From Suillus spraguei (Eukaryota > Basidiomycota > Agaricomycetes > Boletales > Suillaceae), in assembly GCA_016800925.1 (NCBI GenBank), contig JABCPU010000033.1, positions 124,001 through 188,000 on the forward strand: a stretch of 64,000 bases of DNA, written 5' to 3'. The translations under genes were made by a program, and so were the position numbers. Below, piece by piece: positions 45,601 through 57,647 of the stretch (within the stretch, counting starts at the first letter, position 1; each line of letters begins with the position of its first letter). The notes under the pieces were generated by a model. It did no database searches. It saw nothing but the letters and a program-made list of their open reading frames with translations, and was not told the origin of the DNA.

Positions 45601-45719
45601 TCATTTTAATTTTCAACCAGCAGCTCCCACTGCCTTCTACAGTCAGGGCGTCCTGCGATATGTTTCCTGACACCTCCCAATGTGGGCAGCTCCTTGGCAC
45701 AGAATCTGCAGTGAGGCAT
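42607..45719 (-). pseudogene. Plavaka-type transposase
   Basis: It starts at ATG 45719 with a zinc-finger-like MPHCRFCAKELPTLGGVRKH, then [91 protein letters not shown] and [20 protein letters not shown]. The C-terminal half has SALAVFHTNKDI, HFNIPKLHQISHFV and LPRQFQVGSGPLAYVEW, and ends AHDFYLNTFIDLETFC before a stop at 42607. These are the ordered hallmarks of fungal Plavaka transposases. A TAA interrupts the exon after the zinc finger, and other parts need frame changes, so the gene is decayed but nearly full length. Codon and CpG use are unlike the left-hand genes. Confidence 0.85.
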
Positions 45720-46681
45720 GGTGAGTGGGAGTGGGTTGCTTGCTAACTTTGTAACATTTTTTTTGATGGTTTTTTTTTAAAGGCAGGAACTGATCTGGTG
45801 CGCACTTCAGGCCTGTCACAGTGGATCCAATGGATGACATTGAGGTTGTACGACTCGAGAACAGTGAAGATTACTCCATGGTGAGTGTTGACTCTATCCT
45901 CTATCACTGGTTTGGACTACTGATTACTAAAAAGTGATTTTAAAATGCAGGCCCTGCCCTGGTTACTGCGCCACACCACACTAGTCTCGATATACCATGC
46001 GCAGCAAGCACTAACTCTAAAAGTTGCGCCTGTTTGGCCTCCTCACAACGCCTCACTTCTGCCTCCCAGCGCTCTACAATGAGTCTTCACAAGTTTGCTT
46101 GCAGTAAGGTAAGAGCTGGACCCAGCACCATTTCCAAGAGCTGCAATTTTTTTGCATGCTCGCAACCCTTCACTTCCACCTCCCAATGCTCCATAATTAG
46201 TTTTTGCAAGTAGGACTGACTAACCATGACAGGGCTGGGTGTTTGGCAAAATGGTGGAGGAAGCGGATACACAGGCTCATTGAGCTTTGGCCTGCAAGCT
46301 GGTGAGCATTGGGGCCGTGATGAAGACATGCAGCTAACCTTTTGACAATAACATTTCCATTTTTACAGGTAGCAGTTTTGTCGCCTATGGCTGGTGACAC
46401 TGGACTATACAATTTGTCAGAGCATGCCAGTAAGTGTTTGATGCAGACTCCATACCGCTTGTGGGCTGAGATAACCATGGTAGGGAAAATATTGCAATGT
46501 AGTAATGGTAAGCTTGCTGCTTTTATTATTTTCCATCTGTTGATCACAGCTTTAGCTCTGAACTTTACATGCCCTGAAATCAGCAAAAAAATTCAAGGTT
46601 CAGATATCTTTGTTTATGTCTTTCATAGCACTATAAAATCTGCTGAACCATGAGCTAATGTTCTCTTGTGTTCAGACAACC
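45720..46681. other. Divergent spacer inside the Plavaka element
   Basis: About 960 bp between the transposase start and the DUF6532 start. It contains T-rich runs and two copies of a GCCTCAC(A/T)TC.. CCTCCCA block near 46060 and 46170. No gene seen. Confidence 0.45.
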
Positions 46682-48546
46682 ATGGCTACCAGTCGCAAGG
46701 TCCCCTCGAAGCACACAAAATCGAAGGATGCACAACCAGCGCAACCAGCACAACCAGTACAACAACCTACATGCACCGCAAGTGGTCGACAGCGATGCCC
46801 GACCAAAAAAGAAAACTACCGTGGTAAGTCCAGACAATATTGAGTGAGAACATCTCACTCACTAGCGACTCTACAGTCTCTGAGTCTCAGCATGTTACCT
46901 ATCGCCAAGAAACCAAGGAAAAGAAGACAGAAAAACAGAAGAAAAACGCACTGAGGGCTGCTTACGATGCTGATCCCGACGGCTTCAAGGAAGAGCCATC
47001 TGAGCTGCATAGCAACATTGATAGGGAAGAAGAAAATATGGTATGTTCCCCAGTTTTCTTTGATGCAACTCAGAATAATCACTGATAAAATTTTTATTTA
47101 GATCTCAGATTGTGACATGCCATCCAAGCTGTCCCGGTCCAAATCAAAGGTACTGACATTCAGTGCTGGTAAAATACCCCCAGTGTCACGCAATGCCAGT
47201 GCCATGCGCAAGGCTACTACCACAGGTATGTGTCTAGTCTGTTGATTGTATACTAAGACTAATCTGCCTCTGCTACTATCGAGCAGCTCCGACTTCGAGT
47301 CCATGCAATGACTCCAAGTTGGATGAGTCAACAGACCATGAGTCTTGCTGACCTGAAGACTGCACTGATGATGAGGACAACAATGACATCGCCGAAGAAC
47401 TATTGCTGATAGCTTGAGGGCCCAAGCGTCCACTTGACAAGACTTTGGATGATGCCATGGTACTACTGCCGAAGATCAAGAAAAATTCAGATGGTTCACG
47501 CCATCGCATAAAAGCCAGCAACTTCAATGATGTGTCCAAAGAGATTTTGGTGATGGCAACCTCTATTTTCTGGTGTCTGATAGTCTCCCAGGCACCATTT
47601 CCTGAGAATGTTGCTGTCGAGACGCAGTTGGCAAAATCAGCCTGGCATGAGGCATGTCAAATCAAAGGCATCAATGTCAAATTGATGCCTTCAGGTGTCA
47701 AAGTGGTGAGCCATCTGATCTCTGTGTGTTATTCAACTGATTTACTATATCTTACTTTGCGAAGCTATTGACCTGCACATCACAAGTTCATGGGGAACTC
47801 AAAATGAAAATGCATTCACTGACAGCATCTTTTTTCAGTTTCCGGATGAGCAATTCCAACAATGTGATATGACAGAATAGGGATCTAGCAGAGTCTTTGA
47901 AAAATGGTTCTGTATTTGCTTTCAAGGTACATGTTTTGATTATCTACATGGTATTTCAAGTACTAACTCTTTGGACTAATAGGATTGGGAGTTGAAGAAG
48001 GGAATCTACAAGACGGAGTTATTGCAACTGGGCATCAATGTCATGTGGTTCGCAAATTGACACGACGAAGGCATCATCCACCATAAATATTTTAATCCTA
48101 TGCCCATCAAAGTTATTGCTCTTGTGCTTACAACTGTGAGTCTCTTGTTCTTATATTCAAGTTGATGGCACTGATGAATCACTGGTAGATTGAATGTTGT
48201 ATCGACAAATGGTTACAAGGTCTGAAGGAAGATATTAAATCCACGTCGGCTACTTATGGAACTGTCTACCATGGACATTTTGGCTTGTTGCAGCGCTTCA
48301 ATGAACGGACGGCGTCTTACAAACTCCTCGACAAAATTTGTGTCAATCCGCACAACACGGCTCGGTGCGTTGAACAGTGTTCTTTTTCAAAATGATATTC
48401 TTACTTTCGTGCTTTGAAATTTCCATGCAGGTGTTGACACCCTCACTATCTCATCATCATCCTGGATCAGTGACATGGCATTCAAAGATGCCATCCAAGA
48501 GTACTGACTTGAGGAGCAGGATGATGTGGAGGCTAGCGAGTCATAA
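46682..48546 (+). pseudogene. DUF6532 protein gene, decayed passenger of the Plavaka element
   Basis: A basic N-terminus (MATSRKVPSKHTKSKDAQ) and a K/E-rich linker lead to the DUF6532 region: KEILVMATSIFWCLIVSQ, FPENVAVETQLAKSAWHEAC, AESLKNGSVFAFKDWELKKG, PMPIKVIALVLTTIECCIDK and YGTVYHGHFGLLQRFNERTA. DUF6532 proteins abound in Agaricomycetes and have no known activity. At least three TGA codons break the frame (after SC near 47350, after LLIA near 47416, before HDEG near 48059); each fits a CGA codon changed by one transition. The last part (AFKDAIQEY) also stops early before an acidic end. Exons have normal splice sites, so it was once spliced. Confidence 0.75.
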
Positions 48547-48603
48547 AATAGGTTGACTGGTTCATTATTAGGCATTCAAATTCAATTGTTTTCGTGATTC
48601 CAC

Positions 48604-48795
48604 GTGCTACTACTACTACTAGTATGTAATCTGTGTGACTATATAGCTGCTTGAAGCTGACAGTAGTAGTGCTACATGAACTATGTAGTGCTATTTAGCT
48701 GCCTGTAGTAGAACTTAAGGGAACTATGGTAGTACATAGTAGCACTACCCGGTTCTACATAGCACTATATAGTACTACATAGTACTACATATGTA
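48604..48795. repeat. Right subterminal repeat cluster (CTACATAG family)
   Basis: Multiple CTACATAG, TAGTACTACATA and ACTACTACTACTA words, matching the cluster at 42445-42606. Probably the other end of the same element. Confidence 0.7.
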
Positions 48796-48800
48796 TAAAC

Positions 48801-49188
48801 CACCTATAAATCTCCATAGTACTTCAGTTCAAATATCAATATAGTTTCTACTCATTCCTCTGGACTTAGTCTGCCTCTGAACCTCTTCCAGACTTGAGCT
48901 TAGTCTCTTGTCCATCTGCAGACCTTGGATCTCTGTTCTTGGTCATAACTCTGGCTCTACCTTTGGGTAGTCTTTATACTGTCAGTTTCTACTCTGGACT
49001 TTGTCCGTGGTAGCCTTTAGTCTTCCCTATTCTTATGTCTGGAAGTCCGCTGGACTTCACATCCCCATATCCGGACTTCCTCTGGATGTGTGTGACCCTA
49101 TAGAAATCAAGGGCACCATACTTGGCAAAGGGGCACAGCCCCCTGTTAATTTGCGATCACAATTCATGCTTTAATGGATGTCTGATAT
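48801..49188. other. Unassigned stretch rich in CTCTGGACTT-type repeats
   Basis: Words such as TCTGGACTT, GGACTTCCTCTGGA and CTTAGTCT recur. It resembles the leader or LTR of a retroelement but I find no matching partner in the window and cannot place ends. Confidence 0.35.
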
Positions 49189-50765
49189 TTGGTGCAGTCT
49201 CCCAAACCTGACGACAACTTACTTGCATCTATTGACAGATCACTTGCACTATTTCATGATAATAAAGATGTTATCATGACACTAGGCACTCAGATGGGTG
49301 CGAAGAGAGTGATTGATAATTGGCACATACCCAAGCTAGAGCTCATGCAGAGCATTACCACTAGCACATGCCAAGTTGGTGCCCTCATCCAGTGGTCTGC
49401 AGACACAACTGAACATGCACACATCTCCGAAATTAAGGACCAGTGTGATGTACTAACAACAACGATTATGATCCCCAGATCTGTTGTCACTTAAATCGAG
49501 AAGAGAAACTGTGTCATTTTGCAGTTGCTACATCTCTCAAGAGCCTTCCCACAGATCCTGATCTTGAAGAACTCTTCTGTGGCACACACTCTCAGACTTC
49601 TTTCAACATGATGCAAGGAATGGAGATGGAGTTTTTGGAGCAGGGGTTCCAAGAAGATCGCTGATCGACTGCCCTCTGAATATTTCTTTCAAATGTGTTC
49701 AAGTATGGCATACTGTTCGCTTGCAGCAAGCTTGTATTTATGATCCAAGTATTATTTTACCTGCATAAACCATGCATGCATATCCTGCATGCCCTGTGTG
49801 GCCAAAAGGCTGACAAGATGTTGCCATTTTCAATGTCAATAGTGTGTATGATTGGCCTGAGTCAGGGTTAATGGGTGAGCTCTTTAGTAATTGTATACAT
49901 TTTGATTGCCACTGACACCTTTCCACTCTTTTGAAGGTCATGCTGTTGTTACAATTGTACGTGCCCCTATTCATTTTCTGTCTCCTTTACTTGTACATTA
50001 TGTAATGTGACTCTGACTCATATGCTCAACGCATCTGTACTATAGTTGCCTTCCTTCTTTGGATACGCACTTACATTCTCACGTCTCTCTTGGTCCGTGC
50101 ACACATATTGGCCTATTTAAGCACGTTGTATTATGCTTGTATACTTTACTTTAATCTTACTGGGTTTTACCTGGAATATCCTTTGCTTAGGCCTCCAACC
50201 TAAGTCGTCTTGAATCGTCTCTAAGTCTAAGCACTCCTTAGCCTTAGTCTCTATTCTTGTAGAACCTCTTAGACTTGTCTTTGAGGCTGAACCCTTGATT
50301 GTACTCGGAACGTGTTCCTTGTACTTTCACCTTGTCCTCTTCTGGACATTGTAGAACTTCCCAGCAGACCGTCTGTGTCTTTTCACTGTCGCTGGTGACG
50401 CCACCCCAGTTTGTAACAGCTGTCTGCGACAAGGCTCACATATTACATTGTGTGATCGATATTTTTGTTATATGCGCAGCTTCAAGATTGGTGCAGTTGA
50501 TCCTGTCACTGAAATGCACACATTGACATGTACAAAACATGTCAATGGTACTCTGGTGGGAGATATTGTTCCTCTAACACAAATTTGAGCATTCATCAGC
50601 ATCATCCCAAAACTGGGTGCTGCAGCAGATCCTAGGTTGACTAAGTCTACTTCTGCACATTATCATTCCTCATTCTATTTGAATAAGTACTTTGACAAGC
50701 AAATTTATGATAGCCTGTACTATGCATTGCAAGAACAGTTACTGTTTGCTCATTTGATTTCTTAA
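49189..50765 (+). pseudogene. C-terminal part of a second Plavaka-type transposase, split by a solo LTR
   Basis: Upstream of the LTR the frames give LLASIDRSLALFHDNKD, DNWHIPKLELMQSI, EHAHISEIKDQCD, then the DYDPQICCHLNREEKL block in a shifted frame. Downstream they give FKIGAVDPVTEMHTL, GTLVGDIVPLTQ and FISIIPKLGAAADPRLTK ... HSSFYLNKYFDKQIY. Both parts match the C-terminal half of Plavaka transposases, in the right order. The 472-bp solo LTR at 49947-50418 sits between them. Stops and frame changes abound. The N-terminal half is missing; its place is taken by the right end of the first Plavaka element. Confidence 0.75.
49947..50418 (+). mobile_element. Solo LTR of a Ty3/gypsy family
   Basis: 472 bp with ends TGTTAC and GTAACA, collinear with the 5' LTR at 62176-62651 along its whole length. 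It is flanked by a perfect 5-bp direct repeat, GCTGT (49942-49946 and 50419-50423). No internal retroviral-type sequence remains, so it arose by LTR-LTR recombination. It interrupts a Plavaka transposase remnant. Confidence 0.93.
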
Positions 50766-51012
50766 TGATATCATAGTTGACATGTACCAGTGCTGAGAAA
50801 CCCTGAAGTGTGATTGGTGAGGAACCAATGCCCATGCATTGCCAGCATTGCTTGCACCCTGTCCACTAGTAGAGGAGCAATTGCTTAATAACTATTCAGA
50901 CAGACAGGTGAGTTGTTGTTGTTGTCAAATGCACTGGTCTGTAGTATTCATCACTACATACTAGTAGTAGTAGCATTGACAAATCCAAAGCAAGACACCC
51001 GTTCAACCTGCT
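50766..51012. other. Spacer between transposase and kinase remnants
   Basis: Short stretch with repeated GTTGTTGTTGT and CTAGTAGTAGTAG words near 50912 and 50962. No gene seen. Confidence 0.35.
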
Positions 51013-53411
51013 CGCTCACTCCAATGTCACACCCCACCACATCATTCGACCTTTATCTCTGCAGCCCTTTACTCAGCTTAATGGGCTTCCCACCTGAGGG
51101 TGGTCGCACATATGATCTCATCAAAGACTTACTAAGATCAGAGCTTGAAGGCCATGTCATCTTTGAGGCTGACCTGAACATCAAGGACAATGCTAGCCTT
51201 TTCCACCAACTTGTTCTCGAATCTTCATTGATGACCAGGCATGTCAAACAGATCAAATATTACAGTTAAATAATGGACCACTGGTATATCTTCAGGGTGC
51301 GTGGAACTTCAATTGCAAAAAAAGGCCTAAACTCACTGATCAAAACAACGACTCTGGGTTAGGCAACTTGAATGATGAATCCGGTACCAGCACAGATATT
51401 GTTGACACAGATGCTGAGGCCTTGGATTCTGAACATTCAGAGATAATCTCCCAGGACACAGACAGAACCTGGAGTTGTGATGAATATGATGGCACTGCAG
51501 AACCAGGATTGAAGAGGGGACATAAGCCTTCATTGACTGAGAAAGACTTGTAGTGCCTCTTCAAAGCCGTTCAGTATACTCTGTGCCATAATTTGAAAAT
51601 TTGAGTCAAACCTCCCTTCCAAACATTGAACATTGAACAATACTGGTCTGCAGAGTTTGCTAACTCACCAATACCAGACCCTTACAATGCACAAAAGCCT
51701 GACATCACTTTATTCTATTACAAGAGTAAAGCTTATGAGAAAACATGGACAAAAATCCTGAGCTTTGTCAAGCATACAACCTCTGACTTCAGCAAGAGGC
51801 ATGACTTAGGAGTGTACTGGGGGTCTGCCACTAAATCATATCTCATCATGTGAGAACAGCCCTGGCATTGCTTTGTCCTCTCATTCTCTATCTGTGCAGA
51901 ACAGCTTCATGCCCATTATTGCGACTGCTCAGGCCTCATCATGACTCTTCTGACTCCCATCCAATCCTCACCCTCTTGTGTTGCTGATGCAATAGCTGTT
52001 CTCTTGTTAGGAGATCTGAGTCTCTTGGGTCTCGACCCAACAATCCATATGTGCATCCCTTCTTGCAAGGGTACTCACACCAACCTAGCAGTGGGGGCGA
52101 TCAGTTGGGTAACTAACAATTCTAATAACAGGTACTCAATTATGGCTGTTCTGTTTTGCTACTGCATTCGGGATCCTGTAGATGGGAAGGAGTACATGAT
52201 GAAAGATTGTTAGGTCACTGAGGCAAAGAGATACCATGAAGTGGATGTCCTTGAGAGGGTCAAGGGCATCTCTAATATGGTCTAACTCATAGATCATTGG
52301 GATGTCCAATTCAATGGGGAGCCTGACTGCATGGCCTGCATTCAGGATGGATATGGTGCCCTGCTTGGTGACATGCTGGACAAGAGGTTCTGTAACAGAT
52401 ATCACCAGCATCTTCTCTTGACCCTATGTGGAGATCCATTATGGAATTTCAGCTCCAGAAAGGAGCTGATTTGCACCTTTCGTGACTTTGTGGTTGGTGA
52501 GTTCAGTTTCATGCACTTTGGTTTGTTGTATCATCTCACATTTTATCTATAGCTCATAAAGCAATGATCCAACAAAGAGTTCTACACAGAGACCTTAGCC
52601 CAAACAACTTTGTAATTTCTAGAGGCATCAGTTATTTCATTGATTTTGATCATGTGTCAATCATAAAGGAGGGCGAGACATTTACAGTTTTGTTTGGTAC
52701 TGTAAGTTTGAATGTGAAGTTCATTGTTCTTGCTGTTGATTGCTGAACTCAATATTTCAGGGAACTGTACCATATATTTCTATGTGCATCTTGAAAAAAA
52801 TGTCTAAGAACGCTGACATTGTCAAGAAGTCAAAGACAACCATCAATGCAAAAAAGAGCAATAGCAACACCAACAGTATCACTCAGCTGGAACTGGTTGA
52901 GCACAACTCCAGTGATGACCTCAAGTCTTTTTTTACATTTTTTTTCAAATTTGTTTCCAAGTATGGTGGGGCACATGGTACACTCACTCCAACTTGGGAT
53001 AAGACGAGTATGCTGTGGGCAGATGCCTATAAAAATTTGGGTGCTACAAGTGGTTTGCTTGCAATCTTTTTGACAAAGAAGGGAGCCATGTCTGAAGAGG
53101 ATATTCTGATGGACAGGGTATCAGAGTACTTCACAGAATTCAAGCCCATTATCAATAAATGGCACACTTGAATTCATCGCATAGAGTCCAATCTCAAAGG
53201 AGCCATCATTCACGAGCACATTTTTCAAATGCTTGCCAAATTCATCACAAAACTCAACAATGAAGAATCAAGCCTATTGCCCTCTCCACCCCTTCCAGTG
53301 ACTCCTCCAAGTGCCCCAAGTACTCATCATGCCAAGGCTCCCTCCACTGTTCAACCCATGGCAGGGCCTTCCCTACGTTGTTCATTACGCCTCAGCGCAG
53401 GCCAGACCTAA
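51013..53411 (+). pseudogene. FunK1-type fungal protein kinase, decayed
   Basis: Recognised from KPDITLFYYKSKAYEKTWTK, SICAEQLHAHYCDCSGLIMT, LSLLGLDPTIHMC, then LERVKGISNMV and LIDHWDVQFNGEPDC, HLLLTLCGDPLWNFSSRKEL, and the catalytic loop VLHRDLSPNNFVI with metal-site FIDFDHVSI and a GTVPYISM activation segment. FunK1 kinases form large lineage-specific families in mushrooms; roles are mostly unknown. Stops interrupt the frame: DC-stop-VTEAK (TAG where the family has Trp) and SNMV-stop-LIDHWD (TAA where Gln is usual), both transitions. The tail is P/S-rich and ends RCSLRLSAGQT. Introns keep GT-AG ends. Not functional as written. Confidence 0.8.
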
Positions 53412-53622
53412 TGATACTGGCATGAGCTCATGTAATTCTGATGCCTCTTCTTAGAATATCCTTCATCTGACTTCACTTCTACATCTTCCTATGTGTTTAT
53501 CTTTCTTTCATGCTACCTTTAGTATGTATTCAAACGCAGTTATGATTATGTAACATGGATTATGTCATGTTCATCAGTATAACTTAGAGCTACCTTCATG
53601 CATATTCAGGTCATCTGGTACA

Positions 53623-55905
53623 ATGCCTCTGAGGAAGAAGCACAGATGTTCTTCTCCAGATCTAGAGGCACCTGCTCAACAAAGCTCAAGACCTAACCAT
53701 GGTGTTGGTGGTCATGCAGCACAGCTGCAAAGAGTTGGAGAAACAGTTGCTGCCCCAACAAGGAAGGGACCGCAGGGCAATGACCTTCAAATTAGCAGCT
53801 CAGAAGAGAATCCTATGGCTCCTTTGCAGCTTCAGAAAGGAAAGAAAGAAAAAGTAATGTGAATATTTTAAAAATATGTTCAAGCTAATTTTTTTCAGCC
53901 TCCTGCAAAACCTTGCAGCACTGTTAAGAAAAACACAAATAAATGCAGAACCTCAGCCAGAATTCTTAGGCTCCCACTTCCCATCCGAATCAATACATGG
54001 CTCACTCTTCTGAAAGGTCTGGATTCACGGAACCTTGGTCTAATGGTCACAAAATGGCTGGATTGAATGTGGGTCAGCAAGATGTAGGTCATAAGAGGGA
54101 GTCTATGGAATGTGATAGTGGTTGCAAGAAGGAGAGGTGGAATACAGAGGATTACTGGGAGTTTGCACCAAGCTCTCATGAATGTGATACTTCTGACAAC
54201 AATGCTGACTGTAATGATGATCCTGATAGTAACACACCAATGTAAGTGTTCTTTGGTCTATCAATTGTGTTCTTCCCGATATTATGTTCTCATTGCAGGG
54301 ACAGATATGCTAGTCAGCATATGCACCAGTGAATGGATGATGCAGATGATGGAATGGATTTCGACAAAAATATGGATCGACCTAGTCCTGATGATGAAGC
54401 TTGAGGAGGTGTTGAACCAGTAGCCTCAAATGATGAGCTCACAAATCCAGAGCAGGATGAAGTATCTACATTTTTTCTTCTCTATTCTTGCATTAATTAT
54501 TTGTACTCAAGGCTTATGATGTTCTCAAGCACCACCATGCAAAGAACAGGTGGCAAAAAGCTCCTTTACCAACCTATCTGTTGAAGGGGAAGGGAAAGGA
54601 ATGGGCACGCACTTTTAAGCTGCCTGGAGGAGCTTCTACTGTTCAAGTGGTTTGTAGACACTCACCTACACTTTACTCATGTCCCTCTCATTCAAAGTCT
54701 CCACATTGACAATCATCTCAGCAAGACAGATACATATGTACTTCATCATCACATACGCAGTCTCCTCTTCAGCACCCATCTCAACCAATCACTTCCTCAA
54801 GTCGCAGTCATACACAGCCCACATCTTGTAGGAGCTCTCCACCATGTTCTCCATCTGACCCTATTCTACCTTTAAGCTATGAATGTTCTCGTACCTCTAC
54901 ACCTGAAGATGCTCATCAATCCAGAAACAGCAAATGAAAGGTCAAGACAAACCAAGAGGATCCCTCGAAGCTAGGATTTTATCTGCCCACTTGGTAAACA
55001 TTCCTGTAGATGGCCAAGTTAGAGATGCGGTTGCAGGCTGTTCTAGCTACTCCAATTCTGGAATCCCAGGAAGCCCTTGACCTTGCAAGAGAAGTCTTGG
55101 ACACTGTGCTATGGACATACTATGAGAAGAAGATCAAACTCAAGAGATGTATGTTCTCCCTACTTCACCATCTACCCTTCTCACTGTTTGCAAGGCTACT
55201 TTCTGGAGTACAGCACACAGATGTGCCAGCTGGTATATTATTTGTTTATTGATGGCTCATGTGCTCACTGATACCATATCCATGGGCTCTGCAATGATAT
55301 CTTCAATATCTTCCTGCAGGGCTCCACAATGTGAAAGGAGGAATGTCAAAGGCAGGTTACTGCAGCCACCACTAGGCTCCTCAAGAGTGGTGACTACCTC
55401 TGGCTCCCTGGCTGGTCTGGTGTAGGTTGTGATTCCTAGTCATAGCATTGTTTAAAATTGAATTTTGCAGGAAATTTTCAAGAACTTCATGGCGCAGGCT
55501 CTCAAGGACACTTGTCTCAAATTCTACTACAGCAACAGTAAGAAAGCATTAAAGAACACGGACGAATTTCACCAAAAAATCCCCATTAATGCAATGCTTC
55601 TTGTAGCAGCAGTGGTATGCTTACAATTCTTTATTTTTTCATCACTGATAATTCAACAGTTGAAGGGCATTATCTCTGGCTTTTGTGAGACTGGCACTGA
55701 CAAGGTTCCTGAATTAACCACTGAGCAATGTAGGGCCCACTTCATCAACTTATGGAAATCAATTGACACCCTGCTCGGCATTCCAGAGTGTCACAAAGAG
55801 CTTGAAGACATGTTGGAGCAATGGGCTAGGATTGGCATGGGGGATTTAAATGAGTATGCAGATGGGAGTGCGAGCGATGCGGAGGATGTTAATATCATAC
55901 TTTAG
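53623..55905 (+). pseudogene. Second DUF6532-like gene remnant
   Basis: Exons from MPLRKKHRCSSPDLEAP through an acidic region (NNADCNDDPDSNTP), KNRWQKAPLPTYLLKGKGKE, LEMRLQAVLATPILESQEAL with DLAREVLDTVLWTYYEKKIK, to a C-terminal part with YYSNSKKALKNTDEFHQKIP, GIISGFCETGTDKVPELT and ELEDMLEQWARIGMGDLNEY. The layout (acidic N-terminus, a helical core, a KIPxxAxxLVA segment) resembles DUF6532-type proteins, but the match is weaker than for the copy at 46682. Stops near 54330, 54402 and 55333 break it. It follows the FunK1 remnant on the same strand. Confidence 0.5.
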
Positions 55906-56527
55906 TAATGCTCTGATCAATATGCCATGTTTTTTTCGTGAGACAATCATTACCACAGTTAGGATCATGTTTACTGTGTGAAACTGGAATTAAATGTATC
56001 TTTTGTATGGTCTGTATCATGTGTGCAGTTTGTCTGCATTGTAACAAGATGTACAGATTGTAGGGGTATGTGATAGTATTGTCAAGGGGGGACTTCCTTG
56101 TGTAATTGTAATGCTTGTACAATACTGTACAATCTTGTACACTATTGTACAGGTGCCCCCTAGTTTGCTGATGCTCCCTAGCATCCATATCAACATCATT
56201 CCATTCTTCATCATCAGCAGGGACATATGCTGGGGCTCTGTCACTCTGCAAGAATTCATCCCATTCCTGCATAACTTTATGACTGACACCTCCACCGCAA
56301 AACTGCATGAACATATCTCGGTCTACAGACCTTGTACAGTAGTTAGAAGTGCAAGCACATAGAAAATAAAAAGACATACATATTGACATAAAAAAACCAC
56401 CAGTCTGTGTCATTATCCTCCTTGTGATAGACAAATGAGGGTCCCATGTAATGATCTGTGTGTTTATGTAAAAATGCAGGAATGAGATGGACCCCACGAA
56501 TCACTTGATCAGGATCTAAAAATCCGA
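55906..56527. other. Spacer with TGTAC repeats
   Basis: At 56114-56152 the words TGTACAATACTGTACAATC and TTGTACACTATTGTACAG form four TGTAC boxes about 10-12 bp apart. They may be subterminal sites of the element that carried the preceding remnant. No gene supported. Confidence 0.4.
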
Positions 56528-56700
56528 TGTAAAGATACAACCTAGCCTGGGCTGTAAATAAACCACGGCCTAAGCTAGTATGTTAGTCTTGCGCTCCATC
56601 TAGTCTGCTTCACTTGTAAGAACAAGAGTGTTCGACCCTAAAGGGGGATGCCTATTAGTATGGTCAAGTTCGAGTCTAACTTATGTGCGAAACAAGCGTC

Positions 56701-56840
56701 GTGGTCAGCGGTAAGTTGCCGTGGTCAGTGGTAAGTTGCCGTGGTCAGTGGTAAGTTGCCGTGGTCAGTGGTAAGTTGCCATGGTCAGCGGTAAGTTGCC
56801 ATGGTCAGCGGTAAGTTGCCATGGTCAGCGGTAAGTTGCT
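56701..56840. repeat. Minisatellite, seven exact-length 20-bp units
   Basis: Seven units of 20 bp with consensus (G/A)TGGTCAG(C/T)GGTAAGTTGCC, differing at three or four positions. It lies in the outer left arm of the inverted-repeat element; single or double copies of the same word occur in the other arms. No spacers, so not CRISPR. Confidence 0.93.
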
Positions 56841-57647
56841 GTGTTCAGCGATGATACGCCGGAACTAGCGCTGTGTGTAGCGGTGCTTCTGTGGTCGAGA
56901 TAAAGTCAGTAACAGTAGCGTCGAGCGAGCGATGTCGAGCGGTGGTATCAGCGGTGTAAAGATTCAACCTAGCTTGGGCTGTAGATAAACCACTGCCTAA
57001 ACTAGTATGTTAGTCTTGCGCTCCGTCTAGTCTGCTTCACTTGTAAGAACAAGAGTGTTCGACCCTAAAGGGGATGCCTATTTAGTATGGTCAAGTTCGA
57101 GTCTAACTTATTTGTGAAACAAGCGTCCAAGTCAGCAGTAAGTTGCCGCGGTCAGCGATGATACTGCCGGAACTAGCGTCATGCGTAGCGGTGCTTGCGT
57201 AGCGGTGCTACCATCGTCGAGATAAAGTCAGTAACAGTTGTGTCTAGCGAGTGATGTCGAGCGGTGGTATTAGCGGTAGTGGTAAGGTTGCGAGTGGTGC
57301 AAAGAAACAGTAAAGAAGTCCGCGGTACTTTCAGCAGTAAAGTAGCGGAGCGTGGGAAGTTCAGTCAAAAGTAACAATCAAAAGTCCAGCGGTATGCCGG
57401 CAGTAATGGAGAACGAGCGTGATGTATTAACAAGCGATAAGGGAACTTTAAAGACTATGTCCACTACTGGGTTGATCCAGAGCTAGACAATAATCCTGAC
57501 CTATAGTATGTGCAATGGTGTAAAATCAGGTACTGTATCGTGTGGGTATGCGGTGCTTATATCCTAATTTGTATGTACTCGGAATACTCTAGGCGAGATC
57601 AGTAGCGCTGGAGTGTAGTAACTGCCGTAAGTAAATGTAGCACGACG

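Larger units (their letters stand above)
42430..48800. mobile_element. Plavaka-type (CACTA-like) DNA transposon carrying a DUF6532 gene
   Basis: The block is bounded by two clusters of the same short motifs, CTACATAG and TAGTACTACATA in both orientations, at about 42445-42606 and 48604-48795. Such subterminal arrays are typical of CACTA/EnSpm-like elements. Inside are a minus-strand transposase that ends directly at the left cluster and a plus-strand DUF6532 gene that ends about 60 bp from the right one. Exact termini and target duplication could not be fixed. The left end abuts the broken hAT element. Both genes are decayed, so the copy is dead. Confidence 0.65.

Noticed and set aside
56701..56840. 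Possible CRISPR-like array
   Set aside because: Units are contiguous 20-mers without spacers; it is a minisatellite in a eukaryotic transposon.
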